Shown: positions 8,072 through 16,746, counted from the stretch's first letter. The stretch is 64,000 bases of DNA from DMER01 sp003451645 (GCA_031976175.1 DALYLR010000006.1:1-64000), one strand, 5' to 3'. Notes: generated from the letters alone by a model not told the origin. A program made the numbers and translations.

Positions 8072-8430
8072 CACTCGCTCCTTCGCGCGACTTGGCGTGC
8101 GCCCTTCTGCGCGCAGGTGAAAAGATACCCCTCTCAGATTGTCCGCCAGTGAAACCAACCCTTAAAATTGCGCACATCCTGCTGCGGTCGGTCTGCGCCA
8201 AACGACGTGGATTCGACACGCCAAATTTAAGATTTGAGCATTGATAAATTCTCCAACGGGGTGGTTGCGGCCCATTATCCCCAGAAACTTGCGTGAGACG
8301 CAGCGCCTGGCCCCGCAAATCCCTAACAGGCGTTAACGAAGATTCAGATTTCGTTAACACTCTCGGCCAAGCATGGCTTCGCGTTTACTATCCGAGTCGC
8401 AACGACGCGTGTTTTCACGAGGAGAGCTTC
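8072..8430. promoter_or_regulatory. Divergent intergenic region with a perfect 9-bp inverted repeat
   Basis: 359 bases between DUF5330 and the DivJ-like kinase. It holds a perfect dyad GTTAACGAA-N9-TTCGTTAAC at 8332-8358. The TTAAC half-sites recall CtrA boxes, but the TTAA-N7-TTAAC spacing is absent. No T-run follows, so an operator is more likely than a terminator. Nothing else was seen apart from AT-rich stretches near 8220-8250. Confidence 0.45.
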
Positions 8431-10194
8431 ATGGTCGATGGCCGTTCTAAGCCCGAAAGCAGTGCCGCGCTATCCATCGAGAGCTCCGTCCGGGAGCGCT
8501 CGCGGCGTGATGCAGGTGTCGCGCCGCCTGAGTTGGGCTTCGCACTGGCTCATGGGGCGGCGGGTTTAGGCGCGATCGCTGTCCTATACCTTGCGCACCA
8601 ATTATGGCCCGAGGCGCATGGCCTGGCCACGCTTGCCATTGGGATTTCCGTCGGCACCACATTGTTGACCGTTATGCCTTGGGTGCTGGGCGGACTGACG
8701 CAAGCGCGCGCCGTCTCTATTCTAACAACACCGGTTCTTGCTGCAGCGTTTTGCTTCATCAGCGGCGGTTTGGCCTCCCCATTCTTGGCGTGGTTCTTGA
8801 TCGGGCCTTTGGAGGCCTGTGCAACTCGCGCTAAGGGCACAGTGATTGCGGCCGCTGTTGCGTCTGGCCTCGCAATTGCGGTCCTGGCAATGCTGACAGC
8901 AGCGGGGGCGGTCCCGCAGAGTGCGGTCCCTGCGCAGTGGTCCGAGATCACGGCGCTGCTCGCGATTGTGTCCTCGCTCGCCGCCGCAGCTTTGGCGCTG
9001 AGAGAACTCTTGGCCCACCGCTCCGCTGAATCACCTGTGTCGCGTGCAGGGGCGGAGAGCCCCGATGTGTTGGCGGAGGAGCTGCCGGCACTCATTCTGG
9101 TGCTTAGCCCTGAGGGCGAGATAGGCTATGTCTCAGCATCAGCAAAGCGGATCCTGGGGTTCACACCGGAAGACATGGTGGGGCTTGCACCAGCATTTTG
9201 GGTCCACATTGCAGATATTCAGGGCCTTCAGCAGACCTTGGGCCATGCGCATCAGGAGGGCACTGCGCAAGCCTGCCAGCTGCGCGTCCGCCGGAAGGAT
9301 GGGAGCTTTGTCTGGATGGATGCGGCCATACGCGGAGCCTCCGATGAAAGCCTTGCAGTCGTCATGCGTGATGCCACACGGTTGCGGGAACAGCTGACCA
9401 GCCTCGTGGAGGCGCGGAACAGGGCTGAGGAAGTCTCTCGCTCGAAATCCCGCTTCCTGGCCAGCATGAGCCATGAGTTGCGCACGCCGCTCAATGCGAT
9501 CATTGGTTTTTCGGACATCATCCGGAATGAGGTGTTTGGGTCTTCGGGCAATCCTCGCTACAAGGAATATGCCGGGCACATACACACCAGCGGTCAGCAC
9601 CTTCTCGATATGATCTCTGACCTTTTGGACATGTCAAAGATCGAGGCGGGAAAGTTCAAACTCAATCTTGATCAGATCCGGCTGCGCCCGCTTATAGAGG
9701 AAGCTGTCGAGATGGTTCGTCTGCAGGCGGATGATGCGGGTGTGGCAGTTCGCATACAGGTTGCCAGTGAGTTACCCGATCCGATAGCCGACCGGCGGGC
9801 GGTCAAGCAAATCCTGCTCAACCTTTTGTCAAATGCGGTGAAGTTCACGCCCGCACAAGGCCGGGTGAGTGTGAAGGCAAGCAGGGCAGACAAAGACCTC
9901 GTGCTGGAAGTGCGCGACACGGGCGTTGGCATTCCGCCGGCCGACCTAGAGCGCATCGGCATGCCATTCGAGCAAGCGGATGTTGATCTCATGAATTCGC
10001 CTCATCGCGGCACAGGGCTTGGGTTATCGTTGGTCAAAGCGCTTGCGGCTCTGCACGGCGGCAGCATGGTGATTGAAAGCGCACCCGGCGATGGCACGTG
10101 TGTTACAGTCACGCTGCCGCTCGATCCTGTCCTGCAGACTAGCGAAGACACGATCGTCTATCCGGAAAAATTCCGCGCAGGCGGCAAGCATTGA
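8431..10194 (+). CDS. DivJ-like membrane PAS histidine kinase
   Basis: A 587-residue kinase. Several membrane helices fill residues ~30-195, a PAS domain follows (ILVLSPEGEIGYVSASAKRI through FVWMDAAIRG), then HisKA with SMSHELRTPLNAIIGF (phospho-His ~347), and HATPase_c with N box NLLSNAVKFTP, G1 DTGVGIP and G2 GTGLGLSL. The HisKA and ATPase regions closely resemble DivJ/PleC, kinases for the single-domain regulator DivK that controls asymmetric division and CtrA in alphaproteobacteria. The ATG at 8431 follows GAGGAG; the frame opens at 8293. Kinase call certain; DivJ orthology is inferred from membrane-PAS-HK architecture. It converges with the PilZ gene 4 bases away. Confidence 0.88.
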   Translation: MVDGRSKPESSAALSIESSVRERSRRDAGVAPPELGFALAHGAAGLGAIAVLYLAHQLWPEAHGLATLAIGISVGTTLLTVMPWVLGGLTQARAVSILTTPVLAAAFCFISGGLASPFLAWFLIGPLEACATRAKGTVIAAAVASGLAIAVLAMLTAAGAVPQSAVPAQWSEITALLAIVSSLAAAALALRELLAHRSAESPVSRAGAESPDVLAEELPALILVLSPEGEIGYVSASAKRILGFTPEDMVGLAPAFWVHIADIQGLQQTLGHAHQEGTAQACQLRVRRKDGSFVWMDAAIRGASDESLAVVMRDATRLREQLTSLVEARNRAEEVSRSKSRFLASMSHELRTPLNAIIGFSDIIRNEVFGSSGNPRYKEYAGHIHTSGQHLLDMISDLLDMSKIEAGKFKLNLDQIRLRPLIEEAVEMVRLQADDAGVAVRIQVASELPDPIADRRAVKQILLNLLSNAVKFTPAQGRVSVKASRADKDLVLEVRDTGVGIPPADLERIGMPFEQADVDLMNSPHRGTGLGLSLVKALAALHGGSMVIESAPGDGTCVTVTLPLDPVLQTSEDTIVYPEKFRAGGKH

Positions 10195-10198
10195 CCCA

Positions 10199-12118
10199 TC
10201 AGGTCGATCGAGCGGGGAGGGTTTCGCTCCGCAGCGCGCCCTTCACCCCGTTCCCCAAGGCGCGCAAGGCGGTGAGGATGGAGTTTGGCGCCAGACCGCG
10301 CGCGTCTCTGGCGGCTGCAAAACGCTCTTGCGATTGATATGCGAGGGTCACGGCGTGGGCGAAGGCGATGAGCTGGCGCCCTGTGAATTGCAGTCCGAAG
10401 GATACGCCACCCGCTGCATCGCGCACACGCGACAATTGAACGGGAAGCTGGATCGGTCCATCCGGTCCCTGCAGCTTGATCAAACCGCCAACCGCGACAA
10501 TACCAAGCGCGCCGCTAGCGTCCGCCTCAAAGCGTGCGCCCTGAACTGAGATGTCTCGAATATGGCCGGGGATGGTGACGCCGCCCACGACGAGCTCCGC
10601 TTCGAGATTGCTGGGCAGCCGCGGCGCCGCTCGCTTTTGGCGCGGTTCCCGCACGGCACCGAGCGCGCAAAAACTCAAGAAGGCCCCGATGGCTGCGATA
10701 GCGGTTTGCGCGCCGGTGACAGCAAACAGGTCTGGAGTGGCGATGATCCGGGCAATGCCAAGCCCAGCGGCAGCAAGACACAGCGCCGCCAGATTGAAGG
10801 CGAGCCAAGCTGTCATGGGGTTAAGGCGCAGTCGTCCCCCGGCCAATAGCGCCCACACTGCGTCGGCCATTTTGAAGGTTGCTGCGCTGTCCATACACAG
10901 GGCCGCAGCACTATGCCGCCAGCCGCTTGCGGCCGCAGCCTGCAGCGCGAGCAACGCCAACATGCCAATTAAGGCGGCAGCGCCAACCATGGGTGAGGTG
11001 CCCCCCCAGGCGCTTACTCCGGCCAATGTTGCGAAAGAGGCTGATGCGAACACCATGGCCAGCGCGATAGGCGTAAAGATTGACAGAATTTGTGCAAGCG
11101 AACGTAAGGTGAGGGCCATGTCCGCGAGCCTGAACCCGGCATTGCCCGAGGCGATCAGGCTGTCGAGGGCGCCAACTCTGCGCGCGGTCATAAGAGCGAC
11201 TGTGTCAGCCACAGATCGTGGCGTGAAGGCTGCGATGGCAGGAAAGGGACAGATTTGGCGGGACCAGCCGCGGGCTTGCGCGGTGATCCTGGCAAAGGCC
11301 TCGCCATCCTTGCGGCCGCGCGCAATGCCGCCGGCGGACATGAGCGCCCCTCGGCGCCACAATGCTGTTGGACGCGCTGTCAAGGAGGGTGCCGTTCCGC
11401 CGCGCAACATGGCACGGGCGAGCGGTCCGGCATCGGCTGGCAAGCGGCGGGCTTGAGCAATGTCGGCCTTGGCGCCATCTCCATCAATCAGAAATGGGTT
11501 CAACTCTACAAACCCCAGTGTTGGGTCTGCCGCAAAGGACGCTGAGACCCGCTCCAATACGTCACAGATGGGCGCTTCACCTGGCCGCAAGATAAGGACC
11601 AATCCACCGGCCGTGCGGGAGACTGCGTGATCCAATGCTTGGTCTAACCTGCATGAAGGAAATGCCATCCAAGAGGCGCCATAGGTTTGCACCAGTTCGG
11701 CCAGTAAGGGGCTGCTATTGGCGGCCTTCGACGCTGCCGCAACGTGCAGCCGGAGACGGTCCTTTGGGTAACGCAACCGAGCCGCAGCGGCGAGCGAGAA
11801 CGCCGCGCCCTCAAGGTCATTGGGACTGTCAAAGGCGATGATGACATCGACGATTGTCGAAGGCGCGCCTTCAGCCGATTGCACCAAGCGCAAGGTTTGC
11901 CCTGGCGCCAAGGTGCTCAGCACCGCACCCGATGTTGCGACCGTGAGATAGGCATAGGCGGCAAGCAACAGACCCGAAGCCAGGGTCCCCACGACAGAAT
12001 TGAGGTTGAGCCCTACGCTCAAACTGGCGAGGAGTCCAATAACCGCCAAGCCAATACCCGCGCCGAGTGCGACCGCCGTCAGCAGAGGCGGCGTCACTGA
12101 AAAACGTTGCTCTAACAC
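10199..12118 (-). CDS. Membrane protein with degenerate glycosyltransferase-2-like and PilZ domains
   Basis: A 639-residue protein with the plan of BcsA-type glycan synthases: two N-terminal helices, a cytosolic alpha/beta region (~80-290, starting VDVIIAFDSPNDLEGA), a helix bundle (~340-500, e.g. LAQILSIFTPIALAMVFAS), and a C-terminal PilZ domain (~510-610) with NLEAELVVGGVTIPGHIRDI and DISVQGARF. The DxD and QxxRW catalytic motifs of processive synthases were not found; the place where QxxRW is expected reads MTARRVGALD. The PilZ c-di-GMP motif is partly kept (R..R-like sequence before DISVQG). A catalytically dead, c-di-GMP-sensing relative is the simplest reading. No partner synthase genes are next to it. 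Confidence 0.65.
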   Translation of the reverse strand: MLEQRFSVTPPLLTAVALGAGIGLAVIGLLASLSVGLNLNSVVGTLASGLLLAAYAYLTVATSGAVLSTLAPGQTLRLVQSAEGAPSTIVDVIIAFDSPNDLEGAAFSLAAAARLRYPKDRLRLHVAAASKAANSSPLLAELVQTYGASWMAFPSCRLDQALDHAVSRTAGGLVLILRPGEAPICDVLERVSASFAADPTLGFVELNPFLIDGDGAKADIAQARRLPADAGPLARAMLRGGTAPSLTARPTALWRRGALMSAGGIARGRKDGEAFARITAQARGWSRQICPFPAIAAFTPRSVADTVALMTARRVGALDSLIASGNAGFRLADMALTLRSLAQILSIFTPIALAMVFASASFATLAGVSAWGGTSPMVGAAALIGMLALLALQAAAASGWRHSAAALCMDSAATFKMADAVWALLAGGRLRLNPMTAWLAFNLAALCLAAAGLGIARIIATPDLFAVTGAQTAIAAIGAFLSFCALGAVREPRQKRAAPRLPSNLEAELVVGGVTIPGHIRDISVQGARFEADASGALGIVAVGGLIKLQGPDGPIQLPVQLSRVRDAAGGVSFGLQFTGRQLIAFAHAVTLAYQSQERFAAARDARGLAPNSILTALRALGNGVKGALRSETLPARST

Positions 12119-12259
12119 TGTCGCGTTGCCCTCATCCGCATCAGAATATTCTTGTTGCCCGCACCCGAATCGTAAGCCCTAAAAGAATCGGAAGTCTGCC
12201 GTCATGACCAGTGGCAGAAATGACTCAAACAATGGTATAGTTTGTCAGGATGCTGACGA

Positions 12260-12589
12260 ATGCGAATTAGGGCGGACATTTGGACCGCAGCGGTCATCCG
12301 GCGCGCGCAATCTGCGGGCGCCTTTGCCGCCATTGCGCGCAAAGGGCACCCGGAGGGTGGTGTCATTCTCGTGAAGCTCAATCTGTTGAACGGTATGGCA
12401 ATCGTCTTGACGCCCATGACGGCAATGGATGGCACGCGCCAGTGGTTGCGCGGCACCGGCCCCAATCCAGTGCCTGACGGCGTGGCAGAAGACTATTTGG
12501 GCCGTCAGATCGCCCGTGATCCGGATTGCTGGGTCCTGGAGATCGAGGACCGCCAAGGCCGCTGGTTTTTCGACGAGCCGGTAAGCTGA
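12260..12589 (+). CDS. DUF1491 family protein
   Basis: A 109-residue protein matching the DUF1491 family of alphaproteobacteria: RADIWTAAVIRRAQSAGAFA, KGHPEGGVILVKLN, and the end DPDCWVLEIEDRQGRWF with WF at the C-terminus. No function is known for the family and there are no obvious catalytic residues. A TATAGT-like -10 lies about 20 bases upstream. It is monocistronic, divergent from the PilZ gene and convergent with the small RHH gene. Confidence 0.82.
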   Translation: MRIRADIWTAAVIRRAQSAGAFAAIARKGHPEGGVILVKLNLLNGMAIVLTPMTAMDGTRQWLRGTGPNPVPDGVAEDYLGRQIARDPDCWVLEIEDRQGRWFFDEPVS

Positions 12590-12615
12590 CTTGGTCGTGC
12601 AGCGTGCGCACGCTT

Positions 12616-12876
12616 CTATACGAACACCTGGTAACTCACGACCGTCCCGTCTTTGCGCCGCACCTGGAACTCGGAGCCTTGCTCATGCTCGGCAGAGAGC
12701 GCCTCAAACACGCGTAGAGCATTGCGGATGACCTCGGCATATGAGGCGGCTTCGGTCTTGTCCTTGAGCCGTTGCAGGCGTTCCAGGGCCTGCGTTGGCA
12801 ATTCAAGTTGAACGCGCGTGGTTGCGCGCTCTGTTTGCTCGCCACCATGCCGGTGGCCCCATCGTCCATGGCGCAC
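12616..12876 (-). CDS. Small ribbon-helix-helix-like protein
   Basis: An 86-residue protein with a GTG start. The middle looks like a ribbon-helix-helix: TTRVQLELPTQALERLQRLK (strand and first helix) then ASYAEVIRNALRVFEAL (second helix), as in CopG/MetJ-type regulators. The tail FQVRRKDGTVVSYQVFV is beta-rich. It starts 3 bases after the stop of the upstream minus-strand gene, so the two are co-expressed. No toxin gene is adjacent, so an antitoxin role is not supported. Confidence 0.6.
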   Translation of the reverse strand: MRHGRWGHRHGGEQTERATTRVQLELPTQALERLQRLKDKTEAASYAEVIRNALRVFEALSAEHEQGSEFQVRRKDGTVVSYQVFV

Positions 12877-12879
12877 GGT

Positions 12880-13269
12880 TTAGGTGTCCCTCTGACTGGG
12901 TTGCTGCGACTCTGAATATTTGGCGTCTTGCGCCGTGCTGGCAGCGTAGTCACGCCACATCTGCCGCTTGCGTGCCCACCAACGGCGCCGCCTGGCGCTC
13001 CTTCGCCCTGCCGCATAAGCCAATGCGCCGCCGCCAGTCACAGCCAGAGTAACAAGAGGGTTCAAGACGGCAAGGGTAACAAGAGACACCGCGGCAAGTC
13101 CGCCAAGCACAGCGGTAACGACATTCGGCACTTCATGTTCATGTGTACCTTCGCTATGGCGCCCACAATTGTACGATCCGCCTTTCCACCCGCTACAGGC
13201 GTAGCCGCCGTCCTCCGGCACGTCTTGAACCGGGAACTCATCACCCACGCCGACATTGATCTTGCTCAC
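12880..13269 (-). CDS. Small membrane protein of unknown function
   Basis: A 129-residue protein with two close hydrophobic segments (VVTAVLGGLAAVSLVTLAVL and PLVTLAVTGGGALAYAAG) followed by a strongly basic stretch GRRSARRRRWWARKRQM. The N-terminal third has two cysteines (YACSGWKGGSYNCGRH) and His/Glu-rich HSEGTHEHEV. The GTG at 13269 has GGAGG five bases upstream; a GTG at 13281 is also in frame. It leads a two-gene unit with the RHH gene. Its promoter must overlap the prfC promoter on the opposite strand. Function unknown. Confidence 0.55.
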   Translation of the reverse strand: MSKINVGVGDEFPVQDVPEDGGYACSGWKGGSYNCGRHSEGTHEHEVPNVVTAVLGGLAAVSLVTLAVLNPLVTLAVTGGGALAYAAGRRSARRRRWWARKRQMWRDYAASTAQDAKYSESQQPSQRDT

Positions 13270-13338
13270 TGGCTCCTCCACTCATTATGTAAGCATAAAA
13301 TAATCAAATTATCATCATTGTCAAGGACGCCTTCTGCA

Positions 13339-13367
13339 CTGACATGGGCGAACCAAATCTGTTATAC
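13339..13367 (+). promoter_or_regulatory. prfC promoter, apparently giving a near-leaderless mRNA
   Basis: CTGACA (13339-13344), a 17-bp spacer and TTATAC (13362-13367). The expected start of transcription falls one to three bases before the prfC ATG at 13376, and the bases between (GCCCCGCC) hold no Shine-Dalgarno sequence. Confidence 0.55.
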
Positions 13368-13375
13368 GCCCCGCC

Positions 13376-14965
13376 ATGACCTTTGACACAGACCCCAAGA
13401 CCGCCTCGGCCAGGCGGCGAACCTTTGCGATCATCTCGCACCCTGATGCCGGAAAAACGACGCTCACGGAGCATCTCCTCCTCATGGGCGGTGCGATCCG
13501 CCTGGCAGGCGAGGTCAAGGCCAAGGGCGACAGGCGCCGGGCGCGATCCGACTGGATGAAGATCGAGCAGGAGCGGGGTATCTCGGTCACCACTGCAGTC
13601 ATGACGTTCGAGTACCGCGATACGATCTTCAATTTGCTCGACACGCCGGGCCACGAAGACTTTTCAGAAGACACCTATCGCACGCTGACCGCCGCTGACA
13701 GCGCCATCATGGTGATCGATGCCGCCAAGGGCATCGAAGCGCAGACGCGTAAATTGTTCGAGGTTTGCCGCTTGCGCGATATCCCGATCACCACTTTCAT
13801 CAACAAGATGGACCGCGAAACGCGCGATCCCTTCTCGCTGATTGATGAGATTGCCGACACCTTGCAGCTGCATGCCATCCCGATGATGTGGCCGGTCGGG
13901 CAGGGTTTGAACCTGCGCGGCGCCTATCGTTTGGAGCACAACGACTTTGTGCCATTCTCCAAGGACAAGGCGGTCTTGACCGACCCGGTTGGCAATAATG
14001 CGGTCTCGCAGTTCGTGCCAGCAGAGGAAACCGCGCAAGCCGCTGCCGAGATGGAGCTCGCCCGTGCCTATGGCGACTTCGACCTCCAATCCTATCGCGA
14101 GGGGCATACCTCGCCGGTCTATTTCGGGTCGGCACTGAAGCACTTCGGTGTGCGCGAATTGCTGGAAGGGCTGGCCGCCTATGCGCCGTCGCCTCGTGCA
14201 CAAAAGGCGGCGACCCGCACCGTGACGCCGGAGGAGGACAAGGTCACAGGCTTTGTCTTCAAAGTGCAGGCCAACATGGACCCCAATCACCGCGATCGCG
14301 TGGCGTTTATTCGTCTATGCTCAGGCCGTTTCAAGCGCGGCATGAAGCTCAAGCAGATCGCCACGGGCAAGATGGTGGGCATTCACAATCCCATCCTCTT
14401 TTTTGCGCAAGACCGCGAGACGGTCGATGAGGCGTGGCCCGGCGACATCATTGGCGTGCCCAACCACGGCATTTTGCGCGTTGGGGACACGCTGACCGAG
14501 GGCGAGGATTTGACCTTTACCGGCATTCCCAATTTCGCGCCGGAAATCTTGCGCCGTGTCCGCCTCGCCGATCCCATGAAGGCCAAGCATCTGCAGCGGG
14601 CTCTCGAAAGCCTCGCAGAAGAAGGCGTGACCCAAGTCTTCAAGCCCGCGATTGGCAGCCAATGGATTGTGGGGGTGGTCGGCCAATTGCAGCTGGACGT
14701 GCTCGCTTCGCGCATGGCGGGCGAGTATGGCTTGGATGTGGGCTTTGAGCCGCCGCCTTTTGAGCTCGCCCGCTGGGTAGACGCAAGCGACCCCGCGGAA
14801 CTCAAGAAATTCATTTCTGAGCATCAAGGCAATATGGCCGAGGATCGCGACGGCGCGCCGGTCTTCCTCGCCAAGAGTGCGTGGGAGCTGCGCTATACGG
14901 GCGAGAAACGCCCAGCGATACAGTTCTCAAAAACCCGCGAACGTCAGGCGCAAAGGGCGGCGTAG
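13376..14965 (+). CDS. prfC: Peptide chain release factor 3
   Basis: A 529-residue translational GTPase that recycles RF1/RF2 from the ribosome after peptide release. The G domain has SHPDAGKTTL (G1, 21-30), a GISVTTAVMTF switch I, DTPGHEDFSEDTYRTL (G3) and FINKMDRE (G4); domains II and III follow, with GVVGQLQLDVL near residue 440. Length and domain order are normal for RF3. No Shine-Dalgarno precedes the ATG, and the promoter hexamers suggest a leaderless transcript. Its last codons overlap a possible small antisense gene (14944-15045). Confidence 0.97.
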   Translation: MTFDTDPKTASARRRTFAIISHPDAGKTTLTEHLLLMGGAIRLAGEVKAKGDRRRARSDWMKIEQERGISVTTAVMTFEYRDTIFNLLDTPGHEDFSEDTYRTLTAADSAIMVIDAAKGIEAQTRKLFEVCRLRDIPITTFINKMDRETRDPFSLIDEIADTLQLHAIPMMWPVGQGLNLRGAYRLEHNDFVPFSKDKAVLTDPVGNNAVSQFVPAEETAQAAAEMELARAYGDFDLQSYREGHTSPVYFGSALKHFGVRELLEGLAAYAPSPRAQKAATRTVTPEEDKVTGFVFKVQANMDPNHRDRVAFIRLCSGRFKRGMKLKQIATGKMVGIHNPILFFAQDRETVDEAWPGDIIGVPNHGILRVGDTLTEGEDLTFTGIPNFAPEILRRVRLADPMKAKHLQRALESLAEEGVTQVFKPAIGSQWIVGVVGQLQLDVLASRMAGEYGLDVGFEPPPFELARWVDASDPAELKKFISEHQGNMAEDRDGAPVFLAKSAWELRYTGEKRPAIQFSKTRERQAQRAA

Positions 14966-15045
14966 GCAGCCGCCGCTTTGGCGTTCATGGCGCTGACGCA
15001 AACAAAGACGGCGAGCGTGGCAATTGCACGCAACATCATGGACAT
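14944..15045 (-). CDS. Possible 33-residue secreted or membrane peptide
   Basis: A short frame with a good ribosome site: AGGAG six bases before ATG. The peptide MSMMLRAIATLAVFVCVSAM then NAKAAAAYAALCA looks like a signal peptide with almost nothing after the AKA cleavage-type site, or one small membrane helix. It overlaps the 3' end of prfC on the other strand by about 20 bases. Supported only by the ribosome site and hydrophobic pattern; it may instead be chance. Confidence 0.35.
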   Translation of the reverse strand: MSMMLRAIATLAVFVCVSAMNAKAAAAYAALCA

Positions 15046-15158
15046 GTTCGTCTCCTGTCACCTCAGTGGCCGCCCGAGATTGGCATGAGAGCGCTGAACA
15101 GGCTCTGAACGTCCTTGCAAATAGATGTGGCCGTGATGGTCCACACACTCAGGACATG

Positions 15159-15187
15159 AAAACGGCCGGAGTGGTGCTCCGGCCGTT
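15159..15187 (-). terminator. Intrinsic terminator of the HU gene
   Basis: A perfect 11-bp stem (AACGGCCGGAG / CTCCGGCCGTT, 15161-15187) with a TGGTG loop. Read on the minus strand, the second arm ends in a TTTT run. It lies 23 bases after the HU stop codon. Confidence 0.85.
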
Positions 15188-15209
15188 CGAGCGCCCATGA
15201 GTGCTAGGC

Positions 15210-15515
15210 TTAGATCGACTCTTTGAGTTCCTTCGCCACGCGGAATGCGAGTTTCTTGGAGGCCTTGATCTTGATTTGCTCTCCGGTTGCCGGATTGCGG
15301 CCCATACGGGCCTTGCGTGCGCGCACCATAAAGGTGCCCAGCGCGGGCAGGCGGACCTTGTCGCCCTTCTTCACGTGCTTGGCGACTGTTGCGATGAAGG
15401 TGTCAACGAATTCATTGGCGTCCTTCTTGGTCATGCCCGCCTTCTCTGCGAGGCCTGTGACGATGGTCTTTTGCGTTACGGTGGCTTGCTTCTTTGCTGC
15501 TGCAGTTGTTGCCAT
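15210..15515 (-). CDS. HU family histone-like DNA-binding protein
   Basis: A 101-residue HU/IHF-fold protein that bends and compacts DNA as a dimer. The core has TQKTIVTGLAEKAGMTKKDA, then KVRLPALGTFMVRARKARMG and the arm motif GRNPATGEQI, with the end KKLAFRVAKELKESI. The GRNPATGE arm fits HU better than IHF. A short Ala/Lys N-terminal extension (MATTAAAKKQ) precedes the fold. The ATG at 15515 is preferred to one 24 bases upstream. Followed by a clear terminator, so it is monocistronic. IHF co-activates the Caulobacter GTA, but this gene is HU-like, so no link should be assumed. Confidence 0.92.
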   Translation of the reverse strand: MATTAAAKKQATVTQKTIVTGLAEKAGMTKKDANEFVDTFIATVAKHVKKGDKVRLPALGTFMVRARKARMGRNPATGEQIKIKASKKLAFRVAKELKESI

Positions 15516-15879
15516 AGCTCTCAATCCTGTCTTGTGCATGTTCTCAGTTGAACCAAACCGGCGCCGTGCCGGGCCTGATCTCTAGCCCACGTCTTGCGGG
15601 GCTCGTGGAGCCCGCCAGGCCAGCGAATACGCGCATTTTCAGGTGATTCTGCAAGGGATGCCAGCCAAGTTCGCGCCTTGATCGGCAAAAAATGCACAGA
15701 AATGTGGTTTTTGGGAGCCTGAGCACCACAAAACGCACGATTTGCAGGCCTTTTCGATGCCCGTCCGCTGCCAAAGGCCGCCGCGCCCGCAACCAGGCCC
15801 TGCACAGGGCCGCAATACTCATCTAAGATCGCCGGACGCGCGTATAAACCCAGCAATAGTTTCACAGGGGTCTGCACTC
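15516..15879. other. Intergenic region between HU and SDR genes
   Basis: 364 bases between two divergent genes. Must hold both promoters. No strong hexamer pair, inverted repeat or small gene could be supported by eye. AGGGG nine bases before 15880 serves the SDR gene. Confidence 0.4.
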
Positions 15880-16746
15880 ATGCGGTCAGTGGTTGTAACG
15901 GGCGTCTCAACGGGAATTGGCTGGGGCGCGGTCAAAGTACTTACGGGCAAGGGGCTGCATGTCTTTGGGTCGGTGCGCAAGCAAGCGGATGCCGATCGGC
16001 TCAAGGCGGAGTTCGGGGCCAAGTTCACGCCGCTGCTGTTCGATGTGATGGACGAGGCGGCGGTTCGTAAAGGTGCGGAACAGGTGCGCGACACCCTCAA
16101 AGGCGAGACACTGTTGGGGCTGGTAAATAATGCAGGGATCGCGATCGGTGGCCCATTGCTGCATCAGTCCTTGAAGGACTTCCGTGCACAGATCGACATC
16201 AATCTGATTGGGGCGTTCATTACGACGCAAGCCTTCTTGCCCCAACTGGGTGCCGACCGCACGCTGAAGGGCAAGCCCGGCCGCGTCGTTCATATCACAT
16301 CGATGGGCGGCAAGATTGGCGCGCCGTTCCTGGGCGCCTATTGCGCGGCCAAGCATGGCCTCGAGGGCTTTTCGGAGTCGTTGCGCCGTGAGCTGATGAT
16401 TTATGGCATCGACAGCCTGGTCATTGGTCCGGGGGCGGTCAAAACCGCGATCTGGGACAAGGCGGAAGCGCAGGACATCTCGATTTACGCCAACACCGAC
16501 TACAAGACGATCCTGGAGAAATTCACTCAGAATTTCTATGCTGAAGGCCGCAATGGCCTGCCGGTCGAGCGCGTGGGCGAAGAGATTTACCGCATGCTGA
16601 CGATGGGATCGCCGCCCGTGCGTGTCGCACTCGCGCCCAGCTATTTCTTCGATTGGTGGCTGCCGTCGAGCCTGCCTAAGCGTTGGGTCGACGCCGCGTT
16701 CCGCAGCCGCCTCGGGCTCAAACTCCTGCCACGCAAGAAGTCTTAA
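15880..16746 (+). CDS. Short-chain dehydrogenase/reductase
   Basis: A 288-residue classical SDR. It has the Rossmann motif TGVSTGIG (7-14), NNAG in GLVNNAGIAIG, the catalytic Ser region HITSMGGKIG and YCAAKHG (Tyr and Lys of YxxxK), using NAD(P)H to oxidise or reduce an unknown substrate. The C-terminal segment (YFFDWWLPSSLPKRWVD) resembles the tail of retinol-dehydrogenase-like SDRs, with a possible membrane association. The upstream frame to 15742 is rejected because the fold begins at MRSVVVTG. It converges on DUF2336 with stop codons overlapping by 4 bases (TTAA). Confidence 0.9.
   Translation: MRSVVVTGVSTGIGWGAVKVLTGKGLHVFGSVRKQADADRLKAEFGAKFTPLLFDVMDEAAVRKGAEQVRDTLKGETLLGLVNNAGIAIGGPLLHQSLKDFRAQIDINLIGAFITTQAFLPQLGADRTLKGKPGRVVHITSMGGKIGAPFLGAYCAAKHGLEGFSESLRRELMIYGIDSLVIGPGAVKTAIWDKAEAQDISIYANTDYKTILEKFTQNFYAEGRNGLPVERVGEEIYRMLTMGSPPVRVALAPSYFFDWWLPSSLPKRWVDAAFRSRLGLKLLPRKKS

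Noticed and set aside
8320..8340. A full CtrA box (TTAA-N7-TTAAC) before the DivJ-like kinase
   Set aside because: CTAA and TTAAC are present but separated by six bases with a mismatch, so the consensus is not met.
10551..11456. A 301-codon plus-strand frame within the PilZ membrane protein
   Set aside because: It is the mirror of hydrophobic codons on the real strand; no ribosome site or domain.
12616..13269. A toxin-antitoxin pair (RHH protein plus upstream gene)
   Set aside because: The partner is a two-helix membrane protein with a basic tail and no known toxin signature, and the gene order is reversed from the usual.
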